A stretch of DNA of 64,000 bases from Bacillus sp. B15-48. GTDB taxonomy: Bacteria > Bacillota > Bacilli > Bacillales > Cytobacillaceae. The translations under genes and the position numbers were made by a program. This document shows, piece by piece, positions 1 through 8,505 of the stretch. Where the stretch lies: positions 678,024 through 742,023 of the forward strand of contig NZ_WOFU01000002.1 of the NCBI RefSeq assembly GCF_016879755.1, in the 5' to 3' direction. Numbering within the stretch: the stretch's first letter is position 1; the number at the start of each line of letters is the position of its first letter. The notes beneath the pieces were generated by a model that was given only the letters and a program-made list of their open reading frames with translations, was not told where the DNA came from and made no database searches.

Positions 1-408
1 GATCCATCGCTCCTGCCACATGCGGCATTTGGTCCCACGCTCCTGCCACATGCGGCATTTGATCCATCGCTCCTGCCACATGCGGCATTTGGTCCCACGC
101 TCCTGCCACATGCGGCATTTGATCCATGGCCCCTGCTACTTGCGGCATCATTCCATGCGGCATTTGCATATCCATGGCTCCTGCTACTTGCGGCATCATT
201 CCATGCGGCATTTGCATATCCATGGCTCCTGCTACTTGCGGCATCATTCCATGCGGCATTTGCATATCCATTGCTCCTGCTACTTGCGGCATCATTCCAT
301 GCGGCATTTGCATATCCATGGCTCCTGCTACTTGCGGCATCATTCCATATGGCATTTGCATATCCATGGCTCCTGCTACTTGCGGCATCATTCCATGTGG
401 CATTTGCG
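1..408 (-). repeat. In-frame tandem repeats in the safA tail (48-bp and 30-bp units)
   Basis: Six near-identical 48-bp units occupy about 121-408. The 30-bp units fill 1-120 and alternate Trp-Asp and Met-Asp endings, giving a 60-bp super-period, and continue beyond the window. All are in frame with safA. Units differ by only a few bases (one encodes MPYG instead of MPHG), which suggests recent expansion. Confidence 0.9.
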
Positions 409-1465
409 GATGATGGTATCCATAGGGCGCACCCACCCCAGAACCTGGAAACATCGGAGAGATCGGGGTTGGCTGCATCATTGGATACGTTGGTGCCGGT
501 GCAAATGGCATCTGCTTTGGTATTTTCCCTGCGCCTTGAATCGGTTGCGGTGGTAAATTTGGCATTGGAACAAATGCAGAAGAATCAAAACCTTCACTAC
601 CAGGCATTACTTGGTGCTGCTGAACTTGGAAACCTGGTGACGTCGGGAAATTATGTGGATAAGGTATCATAGAATCTTCGAAACCTCCTTGATTAATCGG
701 AATGATTGAGGATGATTCTTCCCCAAACACTGGTGCAGATGGGTTAAAATCTGACTTCTTCCCAGTGACTTGCGCTGGCATTTGTTGCTCTGGCAACGGC
801 ATATTTCCCATATTTTGCATATAATAATGATTCATATTTGCTTCAGGAATCATCATCTGTGGCATCTTCGGTGCAAATGGCTTAATAGCTGTTTCTTTTG
901 GCAATGGCTTTGGTACTGGTTTCGGCTGCTCCATGATTGGTTTTGGCATTGGCATCGGTATTGGTTTTGGTTGTTCCATGATCGGTTTTGGCATTGGCTT
1001 CGGTACTGGTTTTGGTTGTTCCATAATTGGTTTTGGCATCGGCTTCGGTACTGGTTTTGGTTGTTCCATAATTGGTTTTGGCATCGGCTTCGGTATCGGT
1101 TTTGGTTTCTCCATGATTGGTTTCGGAGCTGGCATTTCTTTTACTGGTAAAGGTTTTTGTTCCTCTTTTACAGGGAGTGGTTTTTGCTCCTCCTTCACAG
1201 GAAGCGGCATTTCCTTTTCTTTTATGATCGGTTGCTCTTTTTTTGGCGCCTCTTTTTTGCTCCCCCAATTGATTTTTGCCTCAGTGATTGGCACTTCTTT
1301 TTTTATTGTTCCCCCTGTTGTCGGAACTTTTATTTTCATACCAGGCATAATCATATCAGGATTGCTGAGCTGAGTATTCAGCTGTTTCAGCTCTTCGAAG
1401 TTCACGCCGTACTTCTTGGCGATCTTCCAAAGAGTATCCCCTTTCTGTACGATATGGATCTTCAT
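1..1465 (-). CDS. safA: SafA, LysM spore coat/cortex morphogenetic protein (C-terminus off window)
   Basis: SafA recruits inner spore coat proteins and in Bacillus binds SpoVID. The frame starts at the ATG at 1465 behind AGGAGGGG and stays open to base 1, so at least 488 codons are visible; B. subtilis SafA, at about 387 residues, is shorter. An N-terminal LysM domain (about residues 1-48, beginning [20 protein letters not shown]) is followed by a Lys/Glu/Pro region with LPVKEEQKP units (about 87-112), five [14 protein letters not shown]-type 14-residue repeats (about 115-190), a Met/Pro/Gln region, six 16-residue [16 protein letters not shown] units and then 10-residue [20 protein letters not shown] units reaching the window edge. 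The LysM start and the position beside nadA match safA. Function is from family knowledge; the repeat tail is seen directly. SpoVID, its known partner, is encoded at 40.7-41.9 kb. Confidence 0.93.
   Translation of the reverse strand, partial: MKIHIVQKGDTLWKIAKKYGVNFEELKQLNTQLSNPDMIMPGMKIKVPTTGGTIKKEVPITEAKINWGSKKEAPKKEQPIIKEKEMPLPVKEEQKPLPVKEEQKPLPVKEMPAPKPIMEKPKPIPKPMPKPIMEQPKPVPKPMPKPIMEQPKPVPKPMPKPIMEQPKPIPMPMPKPIMEQPKPVPKPLPKETAIKPFAPKMPQMMIPEANMNHYYMQNMGNMPLPEQQMPAQVTGKKSDFNPSAPVFGEESSSIIPINQGGFEDSMIPYPHNFPTSPGFQVQQHQVMPGSEGFDSSAFVPMPNLPPQPIQGAGKIPKQMPFAPAPTYPMMQPTPISPMFPGSGVGAPYGYHHPQMPHGMMPQVAGAMDMQMPYGMMPQVAGAMDMQMPHGMMPQVAGAMDMQMPHGMMPQVAGAMDMQMPHGMMPQVAGAMDMQMPHGMMPQVAGAMDQMPHVAGAWDQMPHVAGAMDQMPHVAGAWDQMPHVAGAMD
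895..1125 (-). repeat. In-frame 42-bp Pro/Lys repeats in safA
   Basis: Five copies of a 14-residue KPIMExPKPxPxPM unit are encoded in tandem. The periodic proline predicts an extended, polyproline-like spacer between the LysM domain and the Met/Gln-rich tail. Confidence 0.85.
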
Positions 1466-1493
1466 GTTTCCCCTCCTATGGCATAAGTCCATA

Positions 1494-1502
1494 TAGTGTA
1501 TG
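1494..1502 (-). promoter_or_regulatory. Possible sigma-E/sigma-K type -10 for safA
   Basis: The minus strand reads CATACACTA about 30 bases before the safA ATG. This fits the CATANNNTA -10 class used by mother-cell sigma factors. No convincing -35 element was found at the expected distance, so this is tentative. Confidence 0.3.
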
Positions 1503-1633
1503 TTCGTGTAGGCGTTTTGCCATTAATCTTCAAAAAAACTTATGCTTCTCTCATCATGTATATGAAGTCCGCCTAAAATTAAAGCTTTTCCAGTAAAAAT
1601 AGATGAGCCCAAAATTCGTTATTTTCGTGAGAA

Positions 1634-1662
1634 ACAAAAAAATACCCCTTTATGGGGTATTT
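1634..1662 (-). terminator. Rho-independent terminator after nadA
   Basis: The stem AATACCCC / GGGGTATT with a short loop is followed by a T run on the minus strand. It ends the nadB-nadC-nadA unit and isolates it from safA. Confidence 0.85.
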
Positions 1663-1672
1663 AATTTGGCCA

Positions 1673-2770
1673 TTATGATTGTTCAAGCATACGATCTAGC
1701 GCTTTTTTAGCATTCGCAGCAATAACAGGATCTACCTCAATTCGATTATGTCCACCATCTTGTTCAATTGCTTCAAGATTCCAGAGTAGATGCGGCAAAT
1801 CTATGCGATTCATCGTCAAGCAAGGGCACATATGCGGATTTAATGAAACAATCTTTTTATCCGGATGTTGTTGGATGATTCGCATAACTAAGTTTTGTTC
1901 CGTTCCTATTGCCCATGAGGAACCGGCAGGTGAGGCTTCAATCGCCTGAATGATATAATTAGTTGATCCGGCTAGATCGGACAAAGCAACAACTTCGCGC
2001 CGGCATTCTGGATGAACGATAATTTTCATTTCAGGATAGTCTTTGCGAACTTGACGGATATTTTCAACTGTAAAATTTTCGTGAACGGAACAATGCCCTT
2101 TCCACAAAATAACCTTTATATTTTCGATAGGACCATTAAACTCTAACTCGTTTGATATTGGATCCCAAACGGCCATTTCATCTAAATCGACTCCTATGTT
2201 ATAAGCAGTATTCCGACCGAGATGTTGATCAGGTAGGAACAGTAATCTTTCCTTTTGTGAAAACGCCCAACGCACCATCTTTTCGGCATTAGATGAGGTA
2301 ACCGTTGCTCCTCCATACTCGCCAACAAATGATTTAATCGCTGCTGTTGAATTTACATAAGTTAACGGCAGAATCGTATCCCCAAAAAGGTCAGTTAGCT
2401 TTTCCCATGCTCGTTCTGTTTGATAAATATCCGCCATATCTGCCATTGAACATCCAGCTCTCATATCAGGAAGAAAAACTTTCTGCTCGTTTGTCGTTAA
2501 AATATCAGCTGTTTCTGCCATGAAATGGACCCCGCAAAAGACGATAAACTCTGCCTCACGGTTTTCAGCTGATAACTGGGCTAATTTCAATGAATCACCC
2601 GTCGCATCCGCAAATTGAATGACTTCATCTTTTTGGTAATGGTGACCAGGAATAAATAATTTATCTCCTAGCTTTTCCTTAATTTCTCTAACTCTCGCTT
2701 CAAGTTGTTCGGTTGTCATCTGTCGATATTTATCCGGTAACCCCTTCGGCATTGTGTTTAGTAGATCCAT
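1673..2770 (-). CDS. nadA: Quinolinate synthase NadA
   Basis: NadA condenses iminoaspartate with dihydroxyacetone phosphate to quinolinate, the second step of de novo NAD synthesis, using an oxygen-sensitive 4Fe-4S cluster. The product has 365 residues, the long Bacillus type. Likely cluster ligands are C107 (AGCSMADM), C227 (KGHCSVH) and C315/C317 (HMCPCLTM); the HPEC motif is at 253-256. It is the last gene of nadB-nadC-nadA and starts 14 bases after nadC ends. Its cluster is probably loaded by the divergently encoded NifS, as shown for the B. subtilis pair. Identification is secure. Confidence 0.97.
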   Translation of the reverse strand: MDLLNTMPKGLPDKYRQMTTEQLEARVREIKEKLGDKLFIPGHHYQKDEVIQFADATGDSLKLAQLSAENREAEFIVFCGVHFMAETADILTTNEQKVFLPDMRAGCSMADMADIYQTERAWEKLTDLFGDTILPLTYVNSTAAIKSFVGEYGGATVTSSNAEKMVRWAFSQKERLLFLPDQHLGRNTAYNIGVDLDEMAVWDPISNELEFNGPIENIKVILWKGHCSVHENFTVENIRQVRKDYPEMKIIVHPECRREVVALSDLAGSTNYIIQAIEASPAGSSWAIGTEQNLVMRIIQQHPDKKIVSLNPHMCPCLTMNRIDLPHLLWNLEAIEQDGGHNRIEVDPVIAANAKKALDRMLEQS

Positions 2771-2784
2771 TGAAACTCCCCCTT

Positions 2785-3627
2785 TTAAATGTTCACCTTA
2801 ACACTTATATCTAATGCTTTGACAGTATGGGTTAAAAACCCTAAGGAAATATAATCAACACCTGTTTCACGATAGCTTGAAAGATTGTCTAACGTAATAC
2901 CGCCTGATGCCTCTGTCATAATTCCTTCTGGTACAAGAGGAATAAACTCCTTTATTTCAGCAGGTGTCCGATTATCAAACATAATACAGTCCACTTTGCA
3001 GGCAACTGCTTCAAGCACTTGTTCTTTCGTTTCCGTTTCAACCTCAATTTTCACCATATGTCCAATTTGTTCTCTAACCTCACTCACTGCTTTCGTAATA
3101 CTGCCAGCAAAACTAATATGGTTGTCTTTAATCATTACCGCATCATAAAGCCCATAACGATGGTTAAATCCTCCCCCACAACGGACGGCATACTTCTCAA
3201 GCATTCTTAACCCAGGCGTTGTTTTGCGCGTGTCACAAATTCTAGTGGTAACACTTCCAAGGGTCAGCACCGCTTCCCTTGTTTTCGTTGCAATTCCAGA
3301 CATTCGCTGAACTAGATTTAAGATCACTCTTTCACCCTTTAACAACTCGGCAATGTTCCCTTTAACGATGGCCAGCTTTTGTCCCTTGTCCACTTGTTGT
3401 CCATCTGAGGTCATCATTTCAACAATACTTGTTTTGTCTAATAACTCGAAACCTGTTCGAATGACCTCTTCTCCACAAAATACGCCTGATTCCTTTGCGA
3501 TAAACACGATTTCTCCTGATCCAGCCTTCCCAAATATCAAATCACTTGAAACGTCTCGATCTCCAATATCCTCTAGAAAAAACTGTTCAAGTTGTAAGCG
3601 CAGTTTTAATTTGTTCAACACGACCAT
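2785..3627 (-). CDS. nadC: Nicotinate-nucleotide pyrophosphorylase (carboxylating) NadC
   Basis: NadC converts quinolinate and PRPP to nicotinate mononucleotide, the third NAD-synthesis step. The 280-residue product has the family signatures [25 protein letters not shown] and IKDNH, and ends with [10 protein letters not shown] and GVDYISLG for phosphate binding. The N-terminal [18 protein letters not shown] block matches the start of other NadC proteins. The chosen ATG lies inside the end of nadB, a 41-base overlap, behind AAAGG. This implies translational coupling, and no better downstream start exists before the conserved block. Confidence 0.96.
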   Translation of the reverse strand: MVVLNKLKLRLQLEQFFLEDIGDRDVSSDLIFGKAGSGEIVFIAKESGVFCGEEVIRTGFELLDKTSIVEMMTSDGQQVDKGQKLAIVKGNIAELLKGERVILNLVQRMSGIATKTREAVLTLGSVTTRICDTRKTTPGLRMLEKYAVRCGGGFNHRYGLYDAVMIKDNHISFAGSITKAVSEVREQIGHMVKIEVETETKEQVLEAVACKVDCIMFDNRTPAEIKEFIPLVPEGIMTEASGGITLDNLSSYRETGVDYISLGFLTHTVKALDISVKVNI

Positions 3628-5173
3628 CCTTTACCTTTTTTCTTTTAAAAATGATTCGCTTATTCAACCAATTTTTGTCATCCTCAAACGGATAATCTAC
3701 ACGAAAATGCCCACCCCTACTTTCCGTTCGGGCTAATGCAGCATCGGTGATTAACCAAGCGGTAATAAGCATAAAGATTTTCGTAATCTCTTCTGTTGAA
3801 TAATCATCTAAACTCATATCTAGTAAGCTATGAATATTATGAGACTCCAACCAGCTTTTCTGCATGGTTAATGCTGGAGAATTCCGAATGATACCGGTGC
3901 GGTCCATCATCGTCTGCTGTAATACTTGTTTATCTGGAAGAGATAAATTCTTTGCTTTGCTCACCTTGCTGCTTTTTCCTTCTGTTTGATTCGGTCGTTC
4001 TTTATGCTCAAAACTGCTCAACCAGTTTCCAAGTCGTCTCCCAAAAACTAACCCTTCAAGCAATGAATTACTCGCCAAGCGGTTTGCACCATGAACACCC
4101 GTACAAGCAGCTTCGCCAATCGCATATAACCCATCAATACTTGTACGCCCGAGACGATCTGTTTTAATCCCGCCCATTAAAAAATGACTTCCAGGAGCAA
4201 CTGGGATTTTCCCCTTCTCCACATCAATTCCTGACTGTCGGCAAAGTGCCGTAACCGTTGGAAATCGATCTGGAAACTCATCAATGTTACGAATATCCAA
4301 ATAGATTTGTTTTCCTGCTTTTAAATAATCATAAATGGTTTGAGAAACGATATGTCTTGGTGCTAAATCTTTTAGTGGATGAACATCGTCCATAATATAT
4401 TTGCCATCTTCAGTCACTAACTTTGCACCTTCACCGCGGACAGCCTCAGAAACAAGGCCTTTCGTTTGTCCATTCACAAATAGCAGGGTCGGATGAAACT
4501 GAATAAACTCCATATCCACAAGCTCCGCTCCTGCACGATAAGCTAGCGCTAAGCCATCCCCAGTTACCGTTTCGGCATTCGATGTGAAACTGAACAACTG
4601 TCCGCATCCCCCTGTTGCAATGACAACATGGTCTGCATAGAAACGTTCATTTGTTCCGTCAGAGACCTTGGCTTTTACTCCGACACATTTTCCAGATTGA
4701 TTGACTAGCAACTCATAAACAAAAACGTCTTCTTTAACGGTTATATTAGGGCCTAATTTAGAAACAAGATACTCGATGATGGCTTTACCAGTTGCATCGC
4801 CACCACTATGGACGATTCTCTTTTGTGAATGAGCTCCTTCCATCCCTAGTTTCAGATAACCATCTGCGGTTTTATCAAAGCTACAACCAGCTTGAACAAG
4901 TTCTGTAATTATGTGAGGTGCTTCCTCCGTCATTGACCTAACTGCCTCATGATCATTATGATAACGCCCCGCCTCTAAAGTATCATGATAGTGGAGATCA
5001 GGGTGGTCCCCTTCACTAATTGCAGCAGCTACCCCTCCTTGAGCCAAATGTGAATTCCCCTTTGTAATATTTGACTTTGTGAGAACTATCACATTAAAAT
5101 AATTCTTTATCGTAGATGCTAACTGTAGAGCAGCAATCCCGCTTCCGACAATCAACACATTTGTTCTTTTCAT
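3587..5173 (-). CDS. nadB: L-aspartate oxidase NadB
   Basis: NadB is an FAD enzyme that oxidises L-aspartate to iminoaspartate, feeding NadA. The 528-residue product has a Rossmann GSGIAALQLA motif at about 11-20, the flavoprotein block SHLAQGGVAAA, an HPTLL active-site region, and a C-terminal succinate dehydrogenase/fumarate reductase domain containing ALARTESRGGHFR. It is the first gene of the nad operon, with an AGGAGG ribosome site before the ATG at 5173. A palindrome lying just upstream and shared with nifS probably controls both directions. Confidence 0.97.
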   Translation of the reverse strand: MKRTNVLIVGSGIAALQLASTIKNYFNVIVLTKSNITKGNSHLAQGGVAAAISEGDHPDLHYHDTLEAGRYHNDHEAVRSMTEEAPHIITELVQAGCSFDKTADGYLKLGMEGAHSQKRIVHSGGDATGKAIIEYLVSKLGPNITVKEDVFVYELLVNQSGKCVGVKAKVSDGTNERFYADHVVIATGGCGQLFSFTSNAETVTGDGLALAYRAGAELVDMEFIQFHPTLLFVNGQTKGLVSEAVRGEGAKLVTEDGKYIMDDVHPLKDLAPRHIVSQTIYDYLKAGKQIYLDIRNIDEFPDRFPTVTALCRQSGIDVEKGKIPVAPGSHFLMGGIKTDRLGRTSIDGLYAIGEAACTGVHGANRLASNSLLEGLVFGRRLGNWLSSFEHKERPNQTEGKSSKVSKAKNLSLPDKQVLQQTMMDRTGIIRNSPALTMQKSWLESHNIHSLLDMSLDDYSTEEITKIFMLITAWLITDAALARTESRGGHFRVDYPFEDDKNWLNKRIIFKRKKVKDGRVEQIKTALTT

Positions 5174-5197
5174 GTTTTTTCTTACCTCCTGATATTA

Positions 5198-5235
5198 CAG
5201 GTGTCTTGACACTTATATTTACATAGATTTAAACT
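5198..5235. promoter_or_regulatory. Divergent nad control region: NiaR-type operator overlapping the nifS promoter
   Basis: GTGTC-TT-GACAC (5201-5212) is an inverted repeat. Its right arm is part of a TTGACA -35 (5206-5211), with TAAACT as -10 (5230-5235) 18 bases on, oriented toward nifS-niaR. The palindrome also lies about 28 bases before nadB. NiaR (YrxA) is known to repress this divergent pair in B. subtilis in response to nicotinate. Naming the palindrome as its operator is inference from position and symmetry. Confidence 0.6.
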
Positions 5236-5272
5236 AATGACAAGATATTTTTATATTTTAGGAGCTGTGACC

Positions 5273-6397
5273 ATGAAATATTTTGATTATGCAGCAAGCT
5301 GTCCGCTCGATCACGACGCAGCAGAATTATATGTAAAAGCAGCAACAGATTACTCCGGAAATAGTCAGAGCCTTCATGACATTGGCTCACATGCTCAAGA
5401 GATTCTTGAAAACTGCCGGATGGAAATGGCAAAGCTGTTAAATGTTCAACGAGATGGCGTCTTTTTCACATCTGGAGGTTCAGAAAGCAACTTATTAACC
5501 ATATATGCTTTATTATCAGCCACGAAGAGCAAAGGGCGGCATATTATTACGAACATAGCTGAACATTCATCCGTTATAAACGTGATGAAAAAACTTGAAG
5601 AAGAAGGATATGAAATTACGTATTTACCATTGAATGCTGAAGGAGTCATTAATGTTGCCGATGTAGAACAGGCAATAAGAAAGGATACCGTACTTGTTTC
5701 CATCCAACATGCAAACCCAGAAATTGGAACATTGCAACCAATCATCGAAATTAGCACTAAATGTAAAGAAAAGGGAATTTTTATTCAATGCGATTGTGTT
5801 CAAAGTTTTGGAAAAGTAGAGATACAAGAAGTTGCCTCAGCTGTTGATGCGCTGTCAATTTCCGGTCATAAGTTTTACGGACCAAAAGGTACAGGCGTAG
5901 CTTTCGTGAACCCACGCCATCCCCGGAAACCGTTCCTAACTGGTACAACCCATGAAAAAGGCTTTCGTCCCGGAACAGTTAATGTTCCCGGAATCATCGC
6001 AATGACGAGCGCTGCCCAGAAAGCCATTAATAAACTACAGAAAGAACGAAGCCATTATACTTCGTTAAGAAATTTATTTTTAAACCATTTTAATGAGTTT
6101 AAGGAACAAGTAACCATTTATCACTTGGAGGATAACCGACAATTGCCTCACATCATTGGAATGAGAATTCATGGGAAAGAAGGCCAATGGATGATGCTCG
6201 AATGCAATCGAAATGGCTATGCAGTTTCAACCGGAACAGCTTGTCATACCGGCTTATTGGAACCATCTAAAACGATGACTGCGATGGGGATTGACGGAAA
6301 AATGGCAAAGGAGTTTTTCCGGATTTCCTTCGGGAGACAAACAACAGAGGCAGATGTGAAAAAATTGGCTCAACTACTTCTCCAGCTGCGGGACTAA
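5273..6397 (+). CDS. nifS: Cysteine desulfurase NifS (NAD-synthesis type)
   Basis: This PLP enzyme takes sulfur from cysteine; the B. subtilis counterpart supplies the NadA iron-sulfur cluster. The 374-residue class V aminotransferase has the PLP lysine at K200 (SGHKFYGPKG) and the persulfide cysteine at C324 (STGTACHTG). The start at 5273 is preferred over the in-frame ATG at 5237 because AGGAG precedes it by 8 bases and MKYFDYAASCPLD aligns with family N-termini. It is transcribed divergently from nadBCA and probably with niaR, 66 bases downstream. Confidence 0.95.
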   Translation: MKYFDYAASCPLDHDAAELYVKAATDYSGNSQSLHDIGSHAQEILENCRMEMAKLLNVQRDGVFFTSGGSESNLLTIYALLSATKSKGRHIITNIAEHSSVINVMKKLEEEGYEITYLPLNAEGVINVADVEQAIRKDTVLVSIQHANPEIGTLQPIIEISTKCKEKGIFIQCDCVQSFGKVEIQEVASAVDALSISGHKFYGPKGTGVAFVNPRHPRKPFLTGTTHEKGFRPGTVNVPGIIAMTSAAQKAINKLQKERSHYTSLRNLFLNHFNEFKEQVTIYHLEDNRQLPHIIGMRIHGKEGQWMMLECNRNGYAVSTGTACHTGLLEPSKTMTAMGIDGKMAKEFFRISFGRQTTEADVKKLAQLLLQLRD

Positions 6398-6463
6398 CCG
6401 GAAATGAAATTTTAAATAGCCATATGTTACAATTTACACGAAGCCGATGAAGGAGAGGAAAAA

Positions 6464-7003
6464 ATGAAAGCACAAAAAAAGATATTAGGCGATGAACGAA
6501 GAATCCTCTTATTAAACCTGTTAAAATCAAGCAGTACCCCTGTCACTGGAGGTGAATTAGCAGCAAAAGCAAATGTTAGCCGCCAAGTGATTGTTAATGA
6601 TATAACCCTTTTAAAAGCGAAAAACGAACCGATTATTGCAACGAGTCAAGGGTACCTTTATATGCGTCCCTCCTCATCTACCACTCTTGTGGAACGAACA
6701 ATCGCTTGCAGTCATTTGCCTGAAGAAACGGAGGATGAATTAAATTTACTTGTCGACCATGGGGTCACAGTAAAAGATGTCCGTATTGAACACCCCGTAT
6801 ATGGTGATTTGACTGCCTCCATTATGGTTTCCAATCGACTACAAGTAAAACACTTTATGGAGAAGATAAAAAAAACAAATGGAGGATATCTTCTTGAATT
6901 AACGAATGGCATTCATCTCCATACGATTCAAGCTGAAACGGAGAAAGTACTCGACGAAGCTGAGAAAGCTATGAGAAGAGCAAATTTCCTTATTAACCTT
7001 TAA
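6464..7003 (+). CDS. niaR: NiaR (YrxA), nicotinate-responsive transcriptional repressor
   Basis: A 179-residue regulator with an N-terminal winged helix-turn-helix (HTH_11; about residues 8-65, including SRQVIVNDI in the recognition region) and a C-terminal 3H domain (about 70-175). Conserved histidines sit in VDHGV, EHPVYGDL and GIHLHT, the metal/ligand pocket of the family. NiaR represses NAD-synthesis and nicotinate-transport genes when nicotinic acid is plentiful. Position after nifS and opposite nadBCA matches B. subtilis yrxA. A strong GGAGAGG ribosome site precedes the ATG. Confidence 0.95.
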   Translation: MKAQKKILGDERRILLLNLLKSSSTPVTGGELAAKANVSRQVIVNDITLLKAKNEPIIATSQGYLYMRPSSSTTLVERTIACSHLPEETEDELNLLVDHGVTVKDVRIEHPVYGDLTASIMVSNRLQVKHFMEKIKKTNGGYLLELTNGIHLHTIQAETEKVLDEAEKAMRRANFLINL

Positions 7004-7006
7004 AAC

Positions 7007-7053
7007 AACAGGCGGAACACTTTTTTAAAATGAGTGTTCCGCCTGTTATTTTT
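7007..7053 (+). terminator. Terminator between convergent niaR and pheA
   Basis: A 15-bp perfect stem (AACAGGCGGAACACT and its complement) is followed by ATTTTT on the plus strand. The minus side has only TTTTAAA, so it may also work for pheA but less well. Confidence 0.85.
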
Positions 7054-7094
7054 GTTAACAAATAATCGTCACTTGTCTTTATAGAAATGAGGTT

Positions 7095-7943
7095 TTATAG
7101 TTTGAAAGATGGATAGCTTCCAAGTACTTTCACTGTGCAACCTAGTGCTTCAAGTTCAGCTATTGCCCCTGGAATCAGAACTTCATCCATACTTTGTTCA
7201 ATATCGATAATGAAAAAATAATTACCAAGACCTGTTTTCGTCGGACGAGATTCAATTTTAGATAAACTTAAGTTACGCCAAGAAAACGCTGAAAGCACTT
7301 GGTGAAGTGCCCCGGTCCGATTGGATGGGAGTGTAACGACGAGCGTCGTCTTTTCGCCGCTAGTTAGCACCGCTGTTTGTGGCATTGGACGCTCTTCCCT
7401 TGATAAGACAACGAAACGAGTATGATTATAATTAAAGTCATGAATATCCTCTTGAACGATCACTAATCCATATTCTTCTGCAGCAAGTGAATTTGCAATT
7501 GCTGCTAATGGCTGCTCAGGATACTCTTTCACATACTTGGCAGCGGCAGCCGTAGATGTCATTCCTTCACTGGCAATCCCATGCATTTCGCGATGAAGGA
7601 ATTTATGACATTGCGCTAATGCATGTGAATGACTCATGATCAATTTTGTTTCCTTCCAGTCGTTTTGATTATCGGGATGAACCATTAAATGTTGTTTGAT
7701 CGGTGCTGTAGCCTCCCCAATAATATGTAGGGACACTTCATGAATTAAATAATCCATTGTAATATTAACAGAACCTTCAAGTGCATTTTCAATCGGTACG
7801 AGAGCGAAATCTGAGCTACCATCCGCTACCGCATCGATGCATTGTGGAATCGTTACAAACGGTGTTGCTTCTACGTATGGAAACAAACGCCGAACAGCGA
7901 CATCCGTAAAAGTGGCCTTTGGCCCTAAAAAACTTATTTTCAA
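7095..7943 (-). CDS. pheA: Prephenate dehydratase PheA
   Basis: PheA converts prephenate to phenylpyruvate in phenylalanine synthesis. It has a periplasmic-binding-like catalytic domain (about 1-180: GPKATFT, the IENALEGSVN block and the NHTRFVVLS block holding the conserved Thr-Arg-Phe) and a C-terminal ACT domain with the Phe-binding GALHQVL and ESRPTK motifs. A TTG start at 7943 (282 residues) is preferred over the GTG at 7952: the ribosome site GGGAG abuts the GTG but is 10 bases from the TTG, and family proteins begin MKxxFLGP. A hairpin upstream separates it from pheB. Confidence 0.95.
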   Translation of the reverse strand: MKISFLGPKATFTDVAVRRLFPYVEATPFVTIPQCIDAVADGSSDFALVPIENALEGSVNITMDYLIHEVSLHIIGEATAPIKQHLMVHPDNQNDWKETKLIMSHSHALAQCHKFLHREMHGIASEGMTSTAAAAKYVKEYPEQPLAAIANSLAAEEYGLVIVQEDIHDFNYNHTRFVVLSREERPMPQTAVLTSGEKTTLVVTLPSNRTGALHQVLSAFSWRNLSLSKIESRPTKTGLGNYFFIIDIEQSMDEVLIPGAIAELEALGCTVKVLGSYPSFKL

Positions 7944-7982
7944 TTTCTCCACTCTCCCAAAAAAGAACTATTCCATTTTTCA

Positions 7983-8022
7983 AAAAATAAATGTTAGTCA
8001 ATGGGGTGTTCCCACTGACTAA
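7983..8022 (-). terminator. Hairpin with T run between pheB and pheA
   Basis: On the minus strand TTAGTCAGTGGG pairs with CCCATTGACTAA (one G-T pair) around a 5-base loop, followed by ATTTATTTTTT. It could terminate or attenuate obg-pheB transcription before pheA. Confidence 0.6.
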
Positions 8023-8034
8023 ACACTGATTATA

Positions 8035-8490
8035 TTAGGCACCTGATCCGAGGACCTCAACTTTTTCAACGAATTCTAGTTTGCGCAGCCTTGCGAGCAA
8101 TTCATCCATTTCAAGCTTCATATCCCCTATATTCAAGCTTAATGTGACATTCGCTCTTCCTTGTAATGGAATTGTCTGGTGAATTGTCAAGACATTGCAG
8201 CCTGAGAAAGCGACGAGACTTAGCAATTCAGATAATGTACCAGAACGATCTTCAAGATGAAAAAACAAGCTTATGATTCGCTCTTTGACCACTGTGTGAA
8301 AGGGATAAACGGTATCACGATATTTATAATAAGCACTTCTGCTTAAATCCACACGCTGAACCGCATCCCATACTGAGTCGGCTTTGCCGCGCTCGATCAT
8401 TTCCTTCGCCTCTAAAGTTTTTTTCATTGCCTCCGGAAGCACATCTTCTCTGACAAGAAAAAATTTCTTATCATCATTGTTAAGCTTCAT
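8035..8490 (-). CDS. pheB: PheB, ACT-domain protein (UPF0735)
   Basis: A 151-residue protein with an N-terminal helical segment (about 1-60) and a C-terminal ACT domain (about 70-147, [17 protein letters not shown] then [20 protein letters not shown]). ACT domains usually bind amino acids and regulate metabolic enzymes. The B. subtilis homologue sits between obg and pheA and was once linked to chorismate mutase, but its biochemical role is not established. Spacing to obg is 15 bases, consistent with co-transcription. Confidence 0.9.
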   Translation of the reverse strand: MKLNNDDKKFFLVREDVLPEAMKKTLEAKEMIERGKADSVWDAVQRVDLSRSAYYKYRDTVYPFHTVVKERIISLFFHLEDRSGTLSELLSLVAFSGCNVLTIHQTIPLQGRANVTLSLNIGDMKLEMDELLARLRKLEFVEKVEVLGSGA

Positions 8491-8505
8491 TTCTCCACCC
8501 CGTTG

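Noticed and set aside
20-672. Plus-strand repetitive ORFs at the left edge
   Set aside because: They mirror the safA repeats on the opposite strand. Their proteins are low-complexity and lack ribosome sites, while the minus-strand frame has a LysM start and is open throughout.
882-1268. Minus-strand 128-codon ORF inside safA
   Set aside because: It is an alternative frame of the Pro/Lys repeat region; the overlapping SafA frame begins with a clear LysM domain.
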